Positions 34,279 through 43,549 of a stretch of DNA of 64,000 nt are shown piece by piece. The notes below the pieces were generated by a model that was not told the origin of the DNA, searched no databases, and saw only the letters and a list, made by a program, of their open reading frames with translations. Positions within the stretch are counted from its first letter, which is position 1; every line of letters starts with the position of its first letter. Location: NCBI RefSeq assembly GCF_016587355.1, contig NZ_BNJF01000002.1:496001-560000 (forward strand), given 5' to 3'. The DNA is from Ktedonospora formicarum (GTDB taxonomy: Bacteria; Chloroflexota; Ktedonobacteria; Ktedonobacterales; Ktedonobacteraceae). The position numbers were made by a program, and so were the translations under genes.

Positions 34279-35650
34279 ATATATGGACAAGCCATACACA
34301 GTGTTCGATTCCTGCTTCAATGCAGAGAGCAAGCGTTTCGCTTGTCTTACATCTGCTCCACAGGCGTCACTTCCCGCAGAACTTGCGGTACGCTCTTTTC
34401 ATTGTGCCAATGCTGCGAGATTGTTGGCGGCATTGTCATCTCGATCCTGCACGTTTCCACACTCCAGGCAGACAAAGACTCGATCCGAAAGGGTGAGCGC
34501 CTCATTGACCCAGCCACAACACGAACAGGTTTTTGAGGAGGGTTCCCAGCGCGAGGCCAGCAGCACCTTCACCCCTGCCTGCTCGGCTTTGTAGAGGATC
34601 TGCCGCTTGAACTCGTACATGCCCACATCGGCGATCGCTCGAGCCAACCTGCGGTTCTTGAGCATGCCTGCAATGTTCAAATCCTCGAGGACGATCACAC
34701 GCGGCCTCTCTTGATCGGGCTTGGTTCTCGCCACAATCTGAGCGGTCGCTTGGTGCAAGGCATCTTGGCGCACGTTGGCGATCCGGGTATGCATTCGTGA
34801 GAGGCGTTGCCTGGCTTTCTGGCGATTGCGTGATCCTTTGGCCTTGCGGCTATGACGTCGTGAAGCTCGCTTGAGTGCCGTGATCTTCTTGCGCAACGCC
34901 TTGGGGTTCTCGAAGGTGCGTCCATCAGAGAGGGTCGCCAGCCACTTGATCCCCAGGTCAACGCCAATGACGTCACCTGTGGCTGCTTGGGGTGCTTCCT
35001 TTTCCTCATGCACACAGATGGAAACAAACCATCTGCCTGCTTGCTCATGGATGGTGGCACTGCTGATCTTGCTGTTCAGAGGGAAATAGCCATGCTCTTT
35101 GAGCCGGAGCATTCCCAAACGGGGCAACTGGATGGCATCAGGAAACACCCGAATGCTCCCGGTGAAGCGGGCGCCACCGATGGCTTTCTTCCGGCTTTTG
35201 AAGCGTGGGTAGCCACATTTCCCTTTCCACATCCCCTCTTTCTTGAGCCGACATTTGCGGAAGAAGTGTTTGAAGGCCTGGTCCAGATCGCGGAGTCCTT
35301 CCTGAAAGGCGCACTTGCTGACCTCGTACGTCCATGGGAGAGAGGGTTTGAGGGCATTGATCTCGCGATGCAGATCGATGGCGCTGGGTGATTTCGCTCC
35401 TACCTTGTAGGCCTCTTGTTTGCGGCGAAGACCAAAGTTGTACGCCCAGCGAGCGGCCCCGGCATGTTTGCGGCAGAGTGTCTTTTGTCGATTATTGAGA
35501 TCAAGTTCTCCCCGATACCCACGGACCATCGGTTGCTCTTCCTCCTCGGTGCTCAGAGTAGAACAAAGATACCAGAAAACCACGGCTTTGGCAAGAGTGG
35601 GAGATACATGTCCCTATTTGTCACTTCCTGTCTAGAGAATAGAAAACTAA
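34279..35650 (-). mobile_element. Stand-alone TnpB element (IS200/IS605-type, no TnpA)
   Basis: About 1.37 kb between the two halves of the SRPBCC gene, containing only tnpB. The interruption point follows TTGAC on the minus strand (complement near 35667), a common IS605-type target. A CCGCA-GAACT-TGCGG hairpin at 34375-34389, after the tnpB stop, may belong to the guide RNA. It depends on a TnpA from elsewhere. The first base of either end is not certain. Confidence 0.7.
34399..35529 (-). CDS. tnpB: RNA-guided nuclease TnpB
   Basis: A 376-residue TnpB starting MVRGYRGELDLNNRQK, with GGAGGAAGAG just before. The active site is complete: GVDLGIKWLA (RuvC-I Asp), IVLEDLNIAG (RuvC-II Glu), QDRDDNAANN (RuvC-III Asp). 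The zinc ribbon has CSCCG and CLECG. Lineage resembles the TnpB part of the 28525 fusion rather than the 19851 copy. It promotes retention of its element by cutting unoccupied donor sites. Confidence 0.92.
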   Translation of the reverse strand: MVRGYRGELDLNNRQKTLCRKHAGAARWAYNFGLRRKQEAYKVGAKSPSAIDLHREINALKPSLPWTYEVSKCAFQEGLRDLDQAFKHFFRKCRLKKEGMWKGKCGYPRFKSRKKAIGGARFTGSIRVFPDAIQLPRLGMLRLKEHGYFPLNSKISSATIHEQAGRWFVSICVHEEKEAPQAATGDVIGVDLGIKWLATLSDGRTFENPKALRKKITALKRASRRHSRKAKGSRNRQKARQRLSRMHTRIANVRQDALHQATAQIVARTKPDQERPRVIVLEDLNIAGMLKNRRLARAIADVGMYEFKRQILYKAEQAGVKVLLASRWEPSSKTCSCCGWVNEALTLSDRVFVCLECGNVQDRDDNAANNLAALAQ

Positions 35651-35815
35651 CTATAGCCCTTCTGTCAATGAGAAAACTTCACCTAACCAGATCCTTTGTC
35701 CCTCCTCCGAGATAAGGAAGTTCCATGCCTGCTCGACCGAAATGGCAAATGTTCTCCGCACGCCAATTTGAAAGCCCACGCTTTTCGTTTGCCCGATCAC
35801 GTGTTGTTGAGTCAT
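35651..35815 (-). pseudogene. SRPBCC-domain protein, N-terminal part
   Basis: From the ATG at 35815, with a GGGAGA site, the frame reads MTQQHVIGQTKSVGFQIGVR, then EQAWNFLISEEGQRIWLGEV and SLTEGL before a UAG at 35651-35653. It is the typical N-terminus of an SRPBCC protein and stops where the inserted element begins. A truncated 54-residue product is possible but would lack most of the fold. Confidence 0.75.
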
Positions 35816-35946
35816 CTATTTCTCCCGTTCATCTAATAAAGCAGACTGGATATTTACACAGGCTAACTCACTATTTCTGTCCATTGTCTCACCTAAAGAG
35901 GGCAGGGTTATTCCTCTTTGAATTCGATGTGAGAACAAAAGCAAAA

Positions 35947-35995
35947 GCCTCTCACAACCAGCGTGCTACAAGTAACGACGCTGGTTGTGAGAGGC
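35947..35995. terminator. Terminator hairpin downstream of the helicase gene
   Basis: Perfect 18-base arms (35947-35964 and 35978-35995) and a 13-base loop. On the minus strand it is followed by GCUUUUGC. Confidence 0.85.
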
Positions 35996-36020
35996 CGAAT
36001 ATTATAAGGATCGAATAATG

Positions 36021-37871
36021 TTAGCGACTAACGGAACGCTTGGGAGCGGTCTTGCGTGGGCCACGACCAGCGGCGAATGTGCCGGGCTTACTCCGTGTGG
36101 CTGACTGGCGCTTCTCTGCCGCCTCAAAGGGCTGCGCTTTGCGTCGAGTTGGAACCATGTCAGGCATGAATTCATGCCCAGCATCTCTCCTACTATCCCG
36201 ACGCTTCTCAAAGTGTGGGCGCTCGGACTGGCTTTCCTGACGCTTCTCGAAGCGCGGGAGCTCAGCCTTACTTTCACGACGTTTCTCAAAGCGGGGGCGC
36301 TCGGATTTGCTCTCCCTGCCCCTCTCTACATAGGGACGTTCGGGCAGGGGATAGCCCTCGACCTGCCACGCGGCAGCCTGCCGTGCCGCCGCTCTACGTC
36401 CCTTGCCTATGTAAGGAGCCTCATCCAGGCTCACAGTTTCCACCCGCGATTCCGCATCTCTTCTCCCGCCTCGGCGCTTGCCAGTGGAAGGGGAGAAGGT
36501 CTCAGCTTGCCATGTGGCGATCTCTTGCTGCATACGCTCGCGGCGCTGTTGCCTGTTTGCGGTTGGAGTTGGGCGATCTTCGCGAACAGGTGGAACGAAA
36601 TCGTCTCGTTCTTGGCGAGAGGAAGCAAAACCCTCACGCTCCCGAGCGAAAGGCCTGCGTCCACCACGTGCGGGGCGTCTCGGCTCGCTGTGCTGTTCGC
36701 GCTCAGGCTCAGTAGGAACGACAGGCTTCTCAATCACTCTCGGCGTAGTGGCATCGTCGCTAATGGCGAGGCGCTGGAGGGCGACAACCTGACCCAGATT
36801 GCGCGCCATGCGTCGCCACTTGGGCATATCCGAGGAACTCAGCAGGGTAATAGCCTTACCCTGGCGACCCATGCGACCAGTACGCCCAATGCGGTGTGTG
36901 AATAGTTCGCTCGACTCTGGCAGTTCGTAGTTGATAACCTGGTGAATACCCTTGATATCCAGTCCACGCGCGGCCACATCGGTCGCCAGCAGAGTTTGAA
37001 CATGTCCACGGCGGAACGCCATCAGGACATCTTCGCGAGCACGCTGGCTCTTGTTGCCATGCAGGGTTCCTACCATATATCCAAGCTTACTCAATTGCTT
37101 GCCTAGCTTCTCGACACCGTACTTTGTGCGCCCAAAAATCAGGCTACTTTCGCCTTCGGTGGACTGAAGCAGGGTGCACAGAGCAGCCATCTTCTGATCT
37201 TGTGAGACTTGGTAGGCAATCTGCTCAATCGTGCTCTCCGCACCTTTGGCAGGCTTAATGGTGACTCTGACGGGCTCCTTGAGGAACTTTTTCTCGATCT
37301 TGGCGACCCATTCAGGCATGGTCGCAGAGAAGAGAGCCATCTGACGTGTGTCGGGAGTATCGGCCAGGATACCCTCAATCACTGGCCCGAAGCCGCTATC
37401 GAGCATCTGGTCGGCCTCGTCGAGCACACACATGCGCAACTCGTCCAGCATCAGAGTTCCCTGCTCAAGATGGTCTTGTACACGACCAGGGGTGCCAACG
37501 ACGATCTGCGCGCCGAAGCGGAGCGCGGAGATCTGACTGCCATAGGGGCGTCCACCCACTAGCAGAGCTGTTGTAAGGCGACGACTGCTCGCGAAACGGC
37601 TCAAAACATTGTTAACCTGCACCGCCAGTTCGCGTGTTGGCACAAGTACGAGGGCCTGTACGACGCGTCTGTTCTTCGCCAGACGCTCTATTATAGGAAG
37701 GCTATAGGCAAGGGTCTTACCCGACCCGGTCGCGGACTGTCCTACGAGGTCCTTACCTGCCAACAGGGCGGGAATAGACTCAGCTTGAATAGGGGTAGGT
37801 TCGCTAATTTCCATACTTGCCAGCACTGCACGCGTGGAGGATTGAAGGGGGATATCATTAAAAGAAGGCAT
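36021..37871 (-). CDS. DEAD-box ATP-dependent RNA helicase
   Basis: A 616-residue helicase starting at 37871 (AAAGGA site). Motifs in order: Q motif with PTPIQAESIPALL, motif I ATGSGKT, PTRELA, TPGR, DEAD box VLDEADQML, SAT, and domain 2 with TDVAARGLDI and HRIGRTGRMGRQG. The last 240 residues are a basic, Arg-rich tail with repeats of the type PRFEKRRESK, likely RNA-binding and disordered. It is probably involved in ribosome assembly or RNA turnover, perhaps under cold stress. It is a single gene. Confidence 0.93.
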   Translation of the reverse strand: MPSFNDIPLQSSTRAVLASMEISEPTPIQAESIPALLAGKDLVGQSATGSGKTLAYSLPIIERLAKNRRVVQALVLVPTRELAVQVNNVLSRFASSRRLTTALLVGGRPYGSQISALRFGAQIVVGTPGRVQDHLEQGTLMLDELRMCVLDEADQMLDSGFGPVIEGILADTPDTRQMALFSATMPEWVAKIEKKFLKEPVRVTIKPAKGAESTIEQIAYQVSQDQKMAALCTLLQSTEGESSLIFGRTKYGVEKLGKQLSKLGYMVGTLHGNKSQRAREDVLMAFRRGHVQTLLATDVAARGLDIKGIHQVINYELPESSELFTHRIGRTGRMGRQGKAITLLSSSDMPKWRRMARNLGQVVALQRLAISDDATTPRVIEKPVVPTEPEREQHSEPRRPARGGRRPFAREREGFASSRQERDDFVPPVREDRPTPTANRQQRRERMQQEIATWQAETFSPSTGKRRGGRRDAESRVETVSLDEAPYIGKGRRAAARQAAAWQVEGYPLPERPYVERGRESKSERPRFEKRRESKAELPRFEKRQESQSERPHFEKRRDSRRDAGHEFMPDMVPTRRKAQPFEAAEKRQSATRSKPGTFAAGRGPRKTAPKRSVSR

Positions 37872-38317
37872 GAAAAGTCCTTTCGGCCAATGTGCCCCTG
37901 AAATGAGCACGGTAATTCACCTGGAGGCACAATGCCAGCAGGGTATACCAGGAGCAGGCCGTTGGGATTACGGGAGCAATGCTGCTTGCTGATATCAGAT
38001 ACGAACGTGTGTGCAGGAAGAGTTAATTCTATAGAGGATTGCTCAGAGCTCTTTAGCGTCTTTACTGGGGAACAGGAAATGCTAGCGATCTGTTCCATGC
38101 CTTGCAAACCGTCATAACGCCTTGCATTGTAACTGTTCCAGCATGAATAGTCAAGTTAGGTAGAGAATAGTCAGGGATATTTAATAGTATTCGGCCTACG
38201 AAGTGAGCTTCTTGAGTAAGGTAATACATGAGAAATGATTGATCATTTCTCATGTATTACCTTACTCATCATTAAGGGTCTCAACTACAAAGAAAACCGC
38301 TGTCAATCAGGCAGAGC
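37872..38317. other. Spacer with a 27-base perfect palindrome
   Basis: No gene is supported in these 446 bases. The helicase leader occupies the left part. At 38213-38268 two 27-base arms pair perfectly around TG, forming a potential cruciform or the terminator of the MFS gene that ends at 38318. Confidence 0.6.
38213..38268. terminator. Very long hairpin downstream of an MFS gene
   Basis: Arms at 38213-38239 and 38242-38268 are exact complements with a 2-base centre. It starts 50 bases past the stop of the minus-strand MFS gene. No clear U-run, so termination may rely on the stem alone. Confidence 0.65.
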
Positions 38318-39958
38318 TTACAATGCCTTCTCAGTCTCCGCACCTACTTCCTCATTTGCCACTGAGCCTGGCTCAGTTGGGCGTTTCCCTTCGACCAGCA
38401 ACCATGCACTAAAGGCGCTGACAAGGGCTAATCCCGCGCAGACTAACATGATCAAGCGGAAGCTACTCACAAAGGATTCATCTATAGCTTGCTTGAGCGC
38501 AGCCTGCGTTCCAGCGCTCACATTGTCTGGTATGGTAATGCCCGCTAGCTTAACTCGCTGAGAATCGATGGCTTGCTGGACTGTGGGAGTGAGATGCAGG
38601 GAAGCAAGGTGACTGTCGAGGCTGCTATTGAAAATGGAGAGTGCTACAATACCCAGGACCGCGATAGCGAGCAAGCCAGCCGTACGAGAGACAGCATTGT
38701 TGATGCCAGAGGCGATACCGGAATGCCTCGCCTCGACCGATCCCATGACTGCCGTGGTCAAAGGGGCGACAGTAATTGTCATACCCACGCCTAGCAGAAT
38801 GACAGCTGGTAAGAAGGTATACCAAAAGCTACCCACTCCGGCGGTGATCCCCTGGATCGAAAAGAGTACAAAGCCCAGCGCCACGATAGTTGGTCCCACT
38901 ATTAAAGGAAGCTTCGCACCATAGCGGTTCACCAATCCACCAGCCCAGCGCGAGAAGAGGAAGAGCAGCAAAATGAAGGGAACCATCGCCAGGCTTGCGA
39001 AGACGGGCGGATAGCCCTGAACTTGAATGAGATTGAAGGGCAGAAAGAAGGAGAATGCTCCCAGCGCACCATACAATAGGAAAGTCAGTATATTCGTTCC
39101 GCTCAATGTAGGCGAGCGGAAGAGGTTCAACGGGACCATTGGTGAGGTACTGCGCGCTTCCACAAGCAAAAATCCACAGAGAGCCAGCACACCTATCGTC
39201 AGCGAAGCTAGCACCACCGGATTCCCCAGGCTGGTACCACCAGCCTCAATCAACCCATAGACAAGCGCACCCAGGCCAACAACCACCAGCAGCGTTCCCC
39301 ACCAATCGAGCTTCTTTGAGGCCGACTCATCGCGGCTCTCCGGCACACGCCAGAAGAGGACAATAAGCACAATCACAGCCAGAGGTATATTGACGAAGAA
39401 GACCCAGCGCCAGGAGGTATACTGGACGAACACTCCACCAAGCACGGGCCCGACGACCGAGGTAATAGCCGTAAAGCCGGACCATGTTCCGATGGCGCGT
39501 CCACGCTGCTCATCGCTAAATGATGCGCTGATAATCGCCAGGCTTCCCGGCACCAGAAGCGCGGCTCCAATCCCCTGAATGGCACGCGCGAGAATGAGTT
39601 GTAGAACGTTCGGTGCGAAACCACACCAGAGAGATGCGAGAATAAAGATCGTGACGCCAATGGCAAAGACACGCCTGCGCCCAAAACGGTCACCTAGCGA
39701 GCCGCCAACCAGGATCAAGGCGGAGAGAAAGAGCGAATACGCCTCAACAATCCACTGGACATCGGTCGCAGTTGCATTCAATTCCTTCTGAATGACTGGC
39801 AGGGCAACATTAATAACTGAACCATCGATAAAGGCCATACTTGACCCCAGGATGGTTGCGACAAGCACCCATATTCCCACGTTGCGAGTACACGTTCCAG
39901 TTTGTGGCGCTGCACGCATGACACCTTCATCGCATGGCGCCTTCATAAACGTTGACAT
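38318..39958 (-). CDS. MFS exporter, DHA2 (EmrB/QacA) family
   Basis: A 546-residue protein with about 14 helices. The start at 39958 is preceded by AGAGGA; a longer reading to 39982 has no site. Signature segments are SSMAFIDGSVINVALPVIQ in helix 1, GGSLGDRFGRRRVF in loop 2-3 and GPVLGGVFVQYTSWRWVFF in helix 5. It probably exports drugs or antibiotics. A divergent Lrp gene lies 320 bases away. Confidence 0.9.
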   Translation of the reverse strand: MSTFMKAPCDEGVMRAAPQTGTCTRNVGIWVLVATILGSSMAFIDGSVINVALPVIQKELNATATDVQWIVEAYSLFLSALILVGGSLGDRFGRRRVFAIGVTIFILASLWCGFAPNVLQLILARAIQGIGAALLVPGSLAIISASFSDEQRGRAIGTWSGFTAITSVVGPVLGGVFVQYTSWRWVFFVNIPLAVIVLIVLFWRVPESRDESASKKLDWWGTLLVVVGLGALVYGLIEAGGTSLGNPVVLASLTIGVLALCGFLLVEARSTSPMVPLNLFRSPTLSGTNILTFLLYGALGAFSFFLPFNLIQVQGYPPVFASLAMVPFILLLFLFSRWAGGLVNRYGAKLPLIVGPTIVALGFVLFSIQGITAGVGSFWYTFLPAVILLGVGMTITVAPLTTAVMGSVEARHSGIASGINNAVSRTAGLLAIAVLGIVALSIFNSSLDSHLASLHLTPTVQQAIDSQRVKLAGITIPDNVSAGTQAALKQAIDESFVSSFRLIMLVCAGLALVSAFSAWLLVEGKRPTEPGSVANEEVGAETEKAL

Positions 39959-40281
39959 GTCATTCCTCTTCATTGGCCTCAAGGTCTATAAAATCCTTCT
40001 CTGTTTATATTGCGAAGCGATACTGCCACGCGTGGCCCAATTGTATCACTCACTATGCTTAACAAAAAGGAGCGCAAATTCCTTCCCCAATGGGACGAGC
40101 CGTACATCCTCTGAATGCTCCTGCTGACTAAACGTCTGTCTGATCTATGATTTATAGCAATCCTGGCCTAGAGATCCGACGAAGCGTTTGTATTTTTCCT
40201 TATCCATTGACTACCTGTAATCCCGTAACGTACTATGAAAAACGAAGCGACATATACAGGTAGAGATGAGGAGCAGTGATA
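39959..40281. promoter_or_regulatory. Divergent spacer with Lrp promoter
   Basis: No gene. TTGACT (40207-40212), 18 bases and TACTAT (40231-40236) form a promoter facing the Lrp-type gene. I see no clear operator. Confidence 0.45.
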
Positions 40282-40722
40282 ATGGATGCGGTAGATCACA
40301 AGATAGTTACTCTACTACAAGGGAACGGGCGACTCAGTCAAGAGCATATCGCGCAGCAGGTCAACCTCTCGCGTCCGGCAGTGCATGAGCGGATTAAGCG
40401 TCTGGAGGAACAAGGGGTCTTGCGTGGCTATCAGGCACGAGTCGACTGGGGAGCGCTAGGTCTGCCCCTATCCGCGTTCATCTCAGTGCGCTATCACACA
40501 GTCGAGGTACCCGCCAACGAAACCACGGCTAGAATCATGGCTCTTCGTTGTCCTGACACGATCATTACGGAGTGTTACCGGACAACAGGAGGATGGTGTA
40601 CACTGCTCAAGGCACATGTAGCCACGCCCCTCGCGCTTCAGGACTTGATCGATGCTATTCGTGCCATTCCAAGCGTGCAGGAAACACTAACCACCATGGT
40701 ACTCTCTACGCTCGAAGAGTAA
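40282..40722 (+). CDS. Lrp/AsnC-family regulator
   Basis: A 146-residue protein from the ATG at 40282, eight bases after AGGAGC; a GTG at 40276 is less likely. The N-terminal helix-turn-helix reads LSQEHIAQQVNLSRPAVHERI, followed by the RAM ligand-binding domain with GYQARVDWGALGLPLSAF and ITECYRTTGGWCTLL. These proteins sense amino acids or similar small molecules. The MFS gene 30 bases downstream is probably in the same unit and under its control. Confidence 0.9.
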   Translation: MDAVDHKIVTLLQGNGRLSQEHIAQQVNLSRPAVHERIKRLEEQGVLRGYQARVDWGALGLPLSAFISVRYHTVEVPANETTARIMALRCPDTIITECYRTTGGWCTLLKAHVATPLALQDLIDAIRAIPSVQETLTTMVLSTLEE

Positions 40723-40752
40723 AGACATTACTAACCCAAAGGATATGCTTCT

Positions 40753-42057
40753 ATGCTGGCAAAAATGATGCGCTTGCGCTTTCACTATGGATGGGTCATC
40801 GCGGCTCTTATCTTTCTGACCATGCTACTTGCCGCCGGTATGCGCTCGACGCCCAGTGTGTTGATCGTGCCGCTTCAGCGCGAGTTTGGCTGGAGCAATG
40901 CCGCTATTTCGCTCTCAATCTCGATCAACCTCGTCATTTATGGACTCAGTGGTCCATTCACGGCAGCCTTGATGCAACGCCTGGGAATTGGGCGCGTAAT
41001 TATGGGAGCGCTACTGCTGGTCGCGGTAGCCTGCACACTGACGACATTCATTCACGATGTCTGGCAGCTTGATCTGCTGTGGGGTCTCTTGCTGGGCATG
41101 GCAACGGGGGCGCTGGCAACTATCCTTGGCGCGATTGTCGCAGAACGCTGGTTTGTAAAGAATCGGGGCCTGGTTATGGGCATCCTCTCGGCTAGCAACG
41201 CGACAGGTCAACTGGTCTTCTTACCCCTGCTAGCGTCGCTGGCGGTCTCGTCGGGCTGGCGCGCCGCAGCCTGGGGAACGGCTATCGCGGCTCTTATCCT
41301 GCTCCCCCTGGTCTTTCTCTTCTTCCGCGACCGACCGCGAGATATTGGTCTTCGCCCCTATGGAGCTCCAGAGGAAAAAGGAGCGACCCAGGAGGAACCG
41401 CAAAGCAAGATCAATCCCTTTGCAGCAACGTTTAGTGCTCTATTTCAGGGTATGCGCTCACGTGACTTCTGGCTACTGGCGGGCAGTTTCTTTGTCTGTG
41501 GTGCGACCACTAATGGTCTGATCGGGACACATCTGATCCCAGCGGAGATGGATCATGGCATGTCAGAGGTGCTGGCGGCAAGCATGCTCGCGCTCATTGG
41601 CATTTTCGACCTGATCGGCACAACGGCCTCGGGGTGGCTCTCTGACCGCGTGGATAGTCGCTGGCTGCTGTGCTGGTACTATGGCCTGCGTGGGCTCTCG
41701 CTGATCTTCCTGCCCTACGCGCTTAATAGTGCGAATCTTGCCTTGCTCGTCTTCATCGTCTTCTATGGGCTGGATTGGGTGGCAACTGTGCCGCCTACTG
41801 TGCGTCTGGCTTCAGATATCTTTGGCAAGGAGAACGTTGGCATCCTCTTCGGCTGGATCTCAGCCGCGCACCAGCTAGGAGCCGCCACGGCTGCTGGTCT
41901 GGCTGGTCTTTCACGTACGCTCCTAGGCAGTTATCAGACCATCTTTATCTCCTGCGGCCTGCTCTGTCTGTTGGCAGCGGGAATGGTTATCCGCATTGGT
42001 CGCGTGGCACGCCCCACACAGGAGCAGCCACAAACACAGATCGCCGCTCAATCCTGA
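40753..42057 (+). CDS. MFS transporter, monocarboxylate/oxalate-formate-like
   Basis: A 434-residue, 12-helix transporter. It opens with RFHYGWVIAALIFLTMLLAA and has EFGWSNAAISLSIS, features of the MCT/OFA-type family that moves small organic acids. The central loop is hydrophilic (EEKGATQEEPQSK). It follows the Lrp gene closely, so uptake or release of an amino-acid-derived acid is plausible. Substrate not determinable. Confidence 0.85.
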   Translation: MLAKMMRLRFHYGWVIAALIFLTMLLAAGMRSTPSVLIVPLQREFGWSNAAISLSISINLVIYGLSGPFTAALMQRLGIGRVIMGALLLVAVACTLTTFIHDVWQLDLLWGLLLGMATGALATILGAIVAERWFVKNRGLVMGILSASNATGQLVFLPLLASLAVSSGWRAAAWGTAIAALILLPLVFLFFRDRPRDIGLRPYGAPEEKGATQEEPQSKINPFAATFSALFQGMRSRDFWLLAGSFFVCGATTNGLIGTHLIPAEMDHGMSEVLAASMLALIGIFDLIGTTASGWLSDRVDSRWLLCWYYGLRGLSLIFLPYALNSANLALLVFIVFYGLDWVATVPPTVRLASDIFGKENVGILFGWISAAHQLGAATAAGLAGLSRTLLGSYQTIFISCGLLCLLAAGMVIRIGRVARPTQEQPQTQIAAQS

Positions 42058-42093
42058 TCTGATAATGCGCGTATAATGACGGGAAGGACAGTC

Positions 42094-43365
42094 ATGCTAA
42101 AAGGACGAGAGGCGCTTTATAAGTGCTCCATTGTGCTTGTCTTATTGCTATCAAGCATACTGGCCTTCCCACTTCCTGTTCAGGCAAGCACACTCCACGC
42201 CTTGCTGCTTCGTTCGGACCCACAGGCTGGTAGTACACTCTCACAGCCACCCAAGGTTGTACGACTCTGGTTCACGGAGCCTGTGGAGCTTGTAGGAAAG
42301 CCTATCAGAGTCTATGCTCCTTCTGGAGCAGAGCTAGCAATCGGGGCCGCGAGCGTTCACGGACTCGAAGTGAGTATTCCCCTTCTCGCACAACAGAAGG
42401 GGACCTACCTCATCACATGGCAGGTTGTATCAGACGACACTCATCCGGCGAGTGGAAGCTTCGTCTTCCATGTTAGCTACGTGGCGGGAGTCTGGGCAAG
42501 CACAACCAGCGGTAACACCTCACAGACTGGCTTCTGGCTCCAATTACTGGCTCACCTGCTTCACTATCTGGGCTTCGCGTTGGGCTTTGGCTCTCTGGCT
42601 TTCCTTCTGCTCGTCCTGCGCCCACTCACACTGGTAAGTGAAACAATTCGCGACAGAATTCTAAAACTCAGCAACTATGGGCTACTTCTGCTGATCATGG
42701 CCGAGGGGGTTTCGCTAATAGCTCAGGTTGTCAGCTTGCATCCAGGCGGGGCATTCGACAGTAGCATCGCCGAAGGGCTACTACTCTCTAGCTTTGGGCG
42801 AGTCTGGGCGCTCCGTTTGGCGGCAGCTCTCTTGCTCTGGATACTATTAGGCATCGCCCGTCAGGATTATTTCAAAAGCGGAATCGCCATGCTCATCCTT
42901 GGTGGAGCGCTGGGACTGCTCGATGGGACTGCCAGTCATGCCATAAACTCCCTGCTGGCCTGGCTAGCTTTGCTCGCGAACATGCTACATGTGACAGCCA
43001 TGGGAGTCTGGTTGGGTGGCCTTCTAAGTCTGCTGACGCTCTGGCGCGAGAAAGAAATCCAGATCCAACGCCGGGCAGTCATTCTCAGCTTTGGAGGGCT
43101 GGCAGCAATCGCAGTGATCGAACTGGTCCTGACTGGCATTGTTATGGCCTGGCTCTATGAGGTACGGCCCACGAACATCTTCAGCAGTGTCTATGGACTG
43201 GTGCTCACAGCAAAGGCGGCATCTCTGTTCATTCCCTTGCTCTTCGTCGCCATCAGCCGCAAGAATCAGCATGCGCACAAGCGCTGGTGGTGGCTGGAAC
43301 TGCTTGCTCTTCTCGGCATCCTCTCGCTCGCCGCAACCCTGGTCACACTGCCTCCGCCCAGCTAA
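42094..43365 (+). CDS. CopC-CopD fusion, copper transport protein
   Basis: A 423-residue protein from the ATG at 42094, with GGAAGGA six bases before. After a signal sequence, the CopC domain begins STLHALLLRSDPQAG with its first His, and ends VVSDDTHPASGSFVFHVSY with another. About eight membrane helices of a CopD domain follow, with conserved His in SHAIN and MLHVTAMGVWLGG. The arrangement is like YcnJ, which imports or handles copper. It lies 36 bases after the MFS gene and may share its message. Confidence 0.88.
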   Translation: MLKGREALYKCSIVLVLLLSSILAFPLPVQASTLHALLLRSDPQAGSTLSQPPKVVRLWFTEPVELVGKPIRVYAPSGAELAIGAASVHGLEVSIPLLAQQKGTYLITWQVVSDDTHPASGSFVFHVSYVAGVWASTTSGNTSQTGFWLQLLAHLLHYLGFALGFGSLAFLLLVLRPLTLVSETIRDRILKLSNYGLLLLIMAEGVSLIAQVVSLHPGGAFDSSIAEGLLLSSFGRVWALRLAAALLLWILLGIARQDYFKSGIAMLILGGALGLLDGTASHAINSLLAWLALLANMLHVTAMGVWLGGLLSLLTLWREKEIQIQRRAVILSFGGLAAIAVIELVLTGIVMAWLYEVRPTNIFSSVYGLVLTAKAASLFIPLLFVAISRKNQHAHKRWWWLELLALLGILSLAATLVTLPPPS

Positions 43366-43549
43366 TACGGTGAGCCCCGGCACTCACCAAAGCTGAGTGC
43401 CTACATATGCTGGGCTCAAACTTTTTGTTTGCCACAGTAAGAGGCCGGGATACTCATATGGTATTATGGGGGAGGCTTGACGCGTTCAGTAAAGGTAACG
43501 AAGCTGAAGGCAGTTGTATCAAAATGTATTACGCAAAATAAAGTTATCT

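Noticed and set aside
34255..34594. Plus-strand frames of 93-103 codons over the end of tnpB
   Set aside because: They are antisense to a well-supported TnpB with intact active site.
36180..36320. Tandem repeat in the helicase gene as a separate repeat element
   Set aside because: It encodes the basic FEKRRES-type tail of the helicase, common in such proteins.
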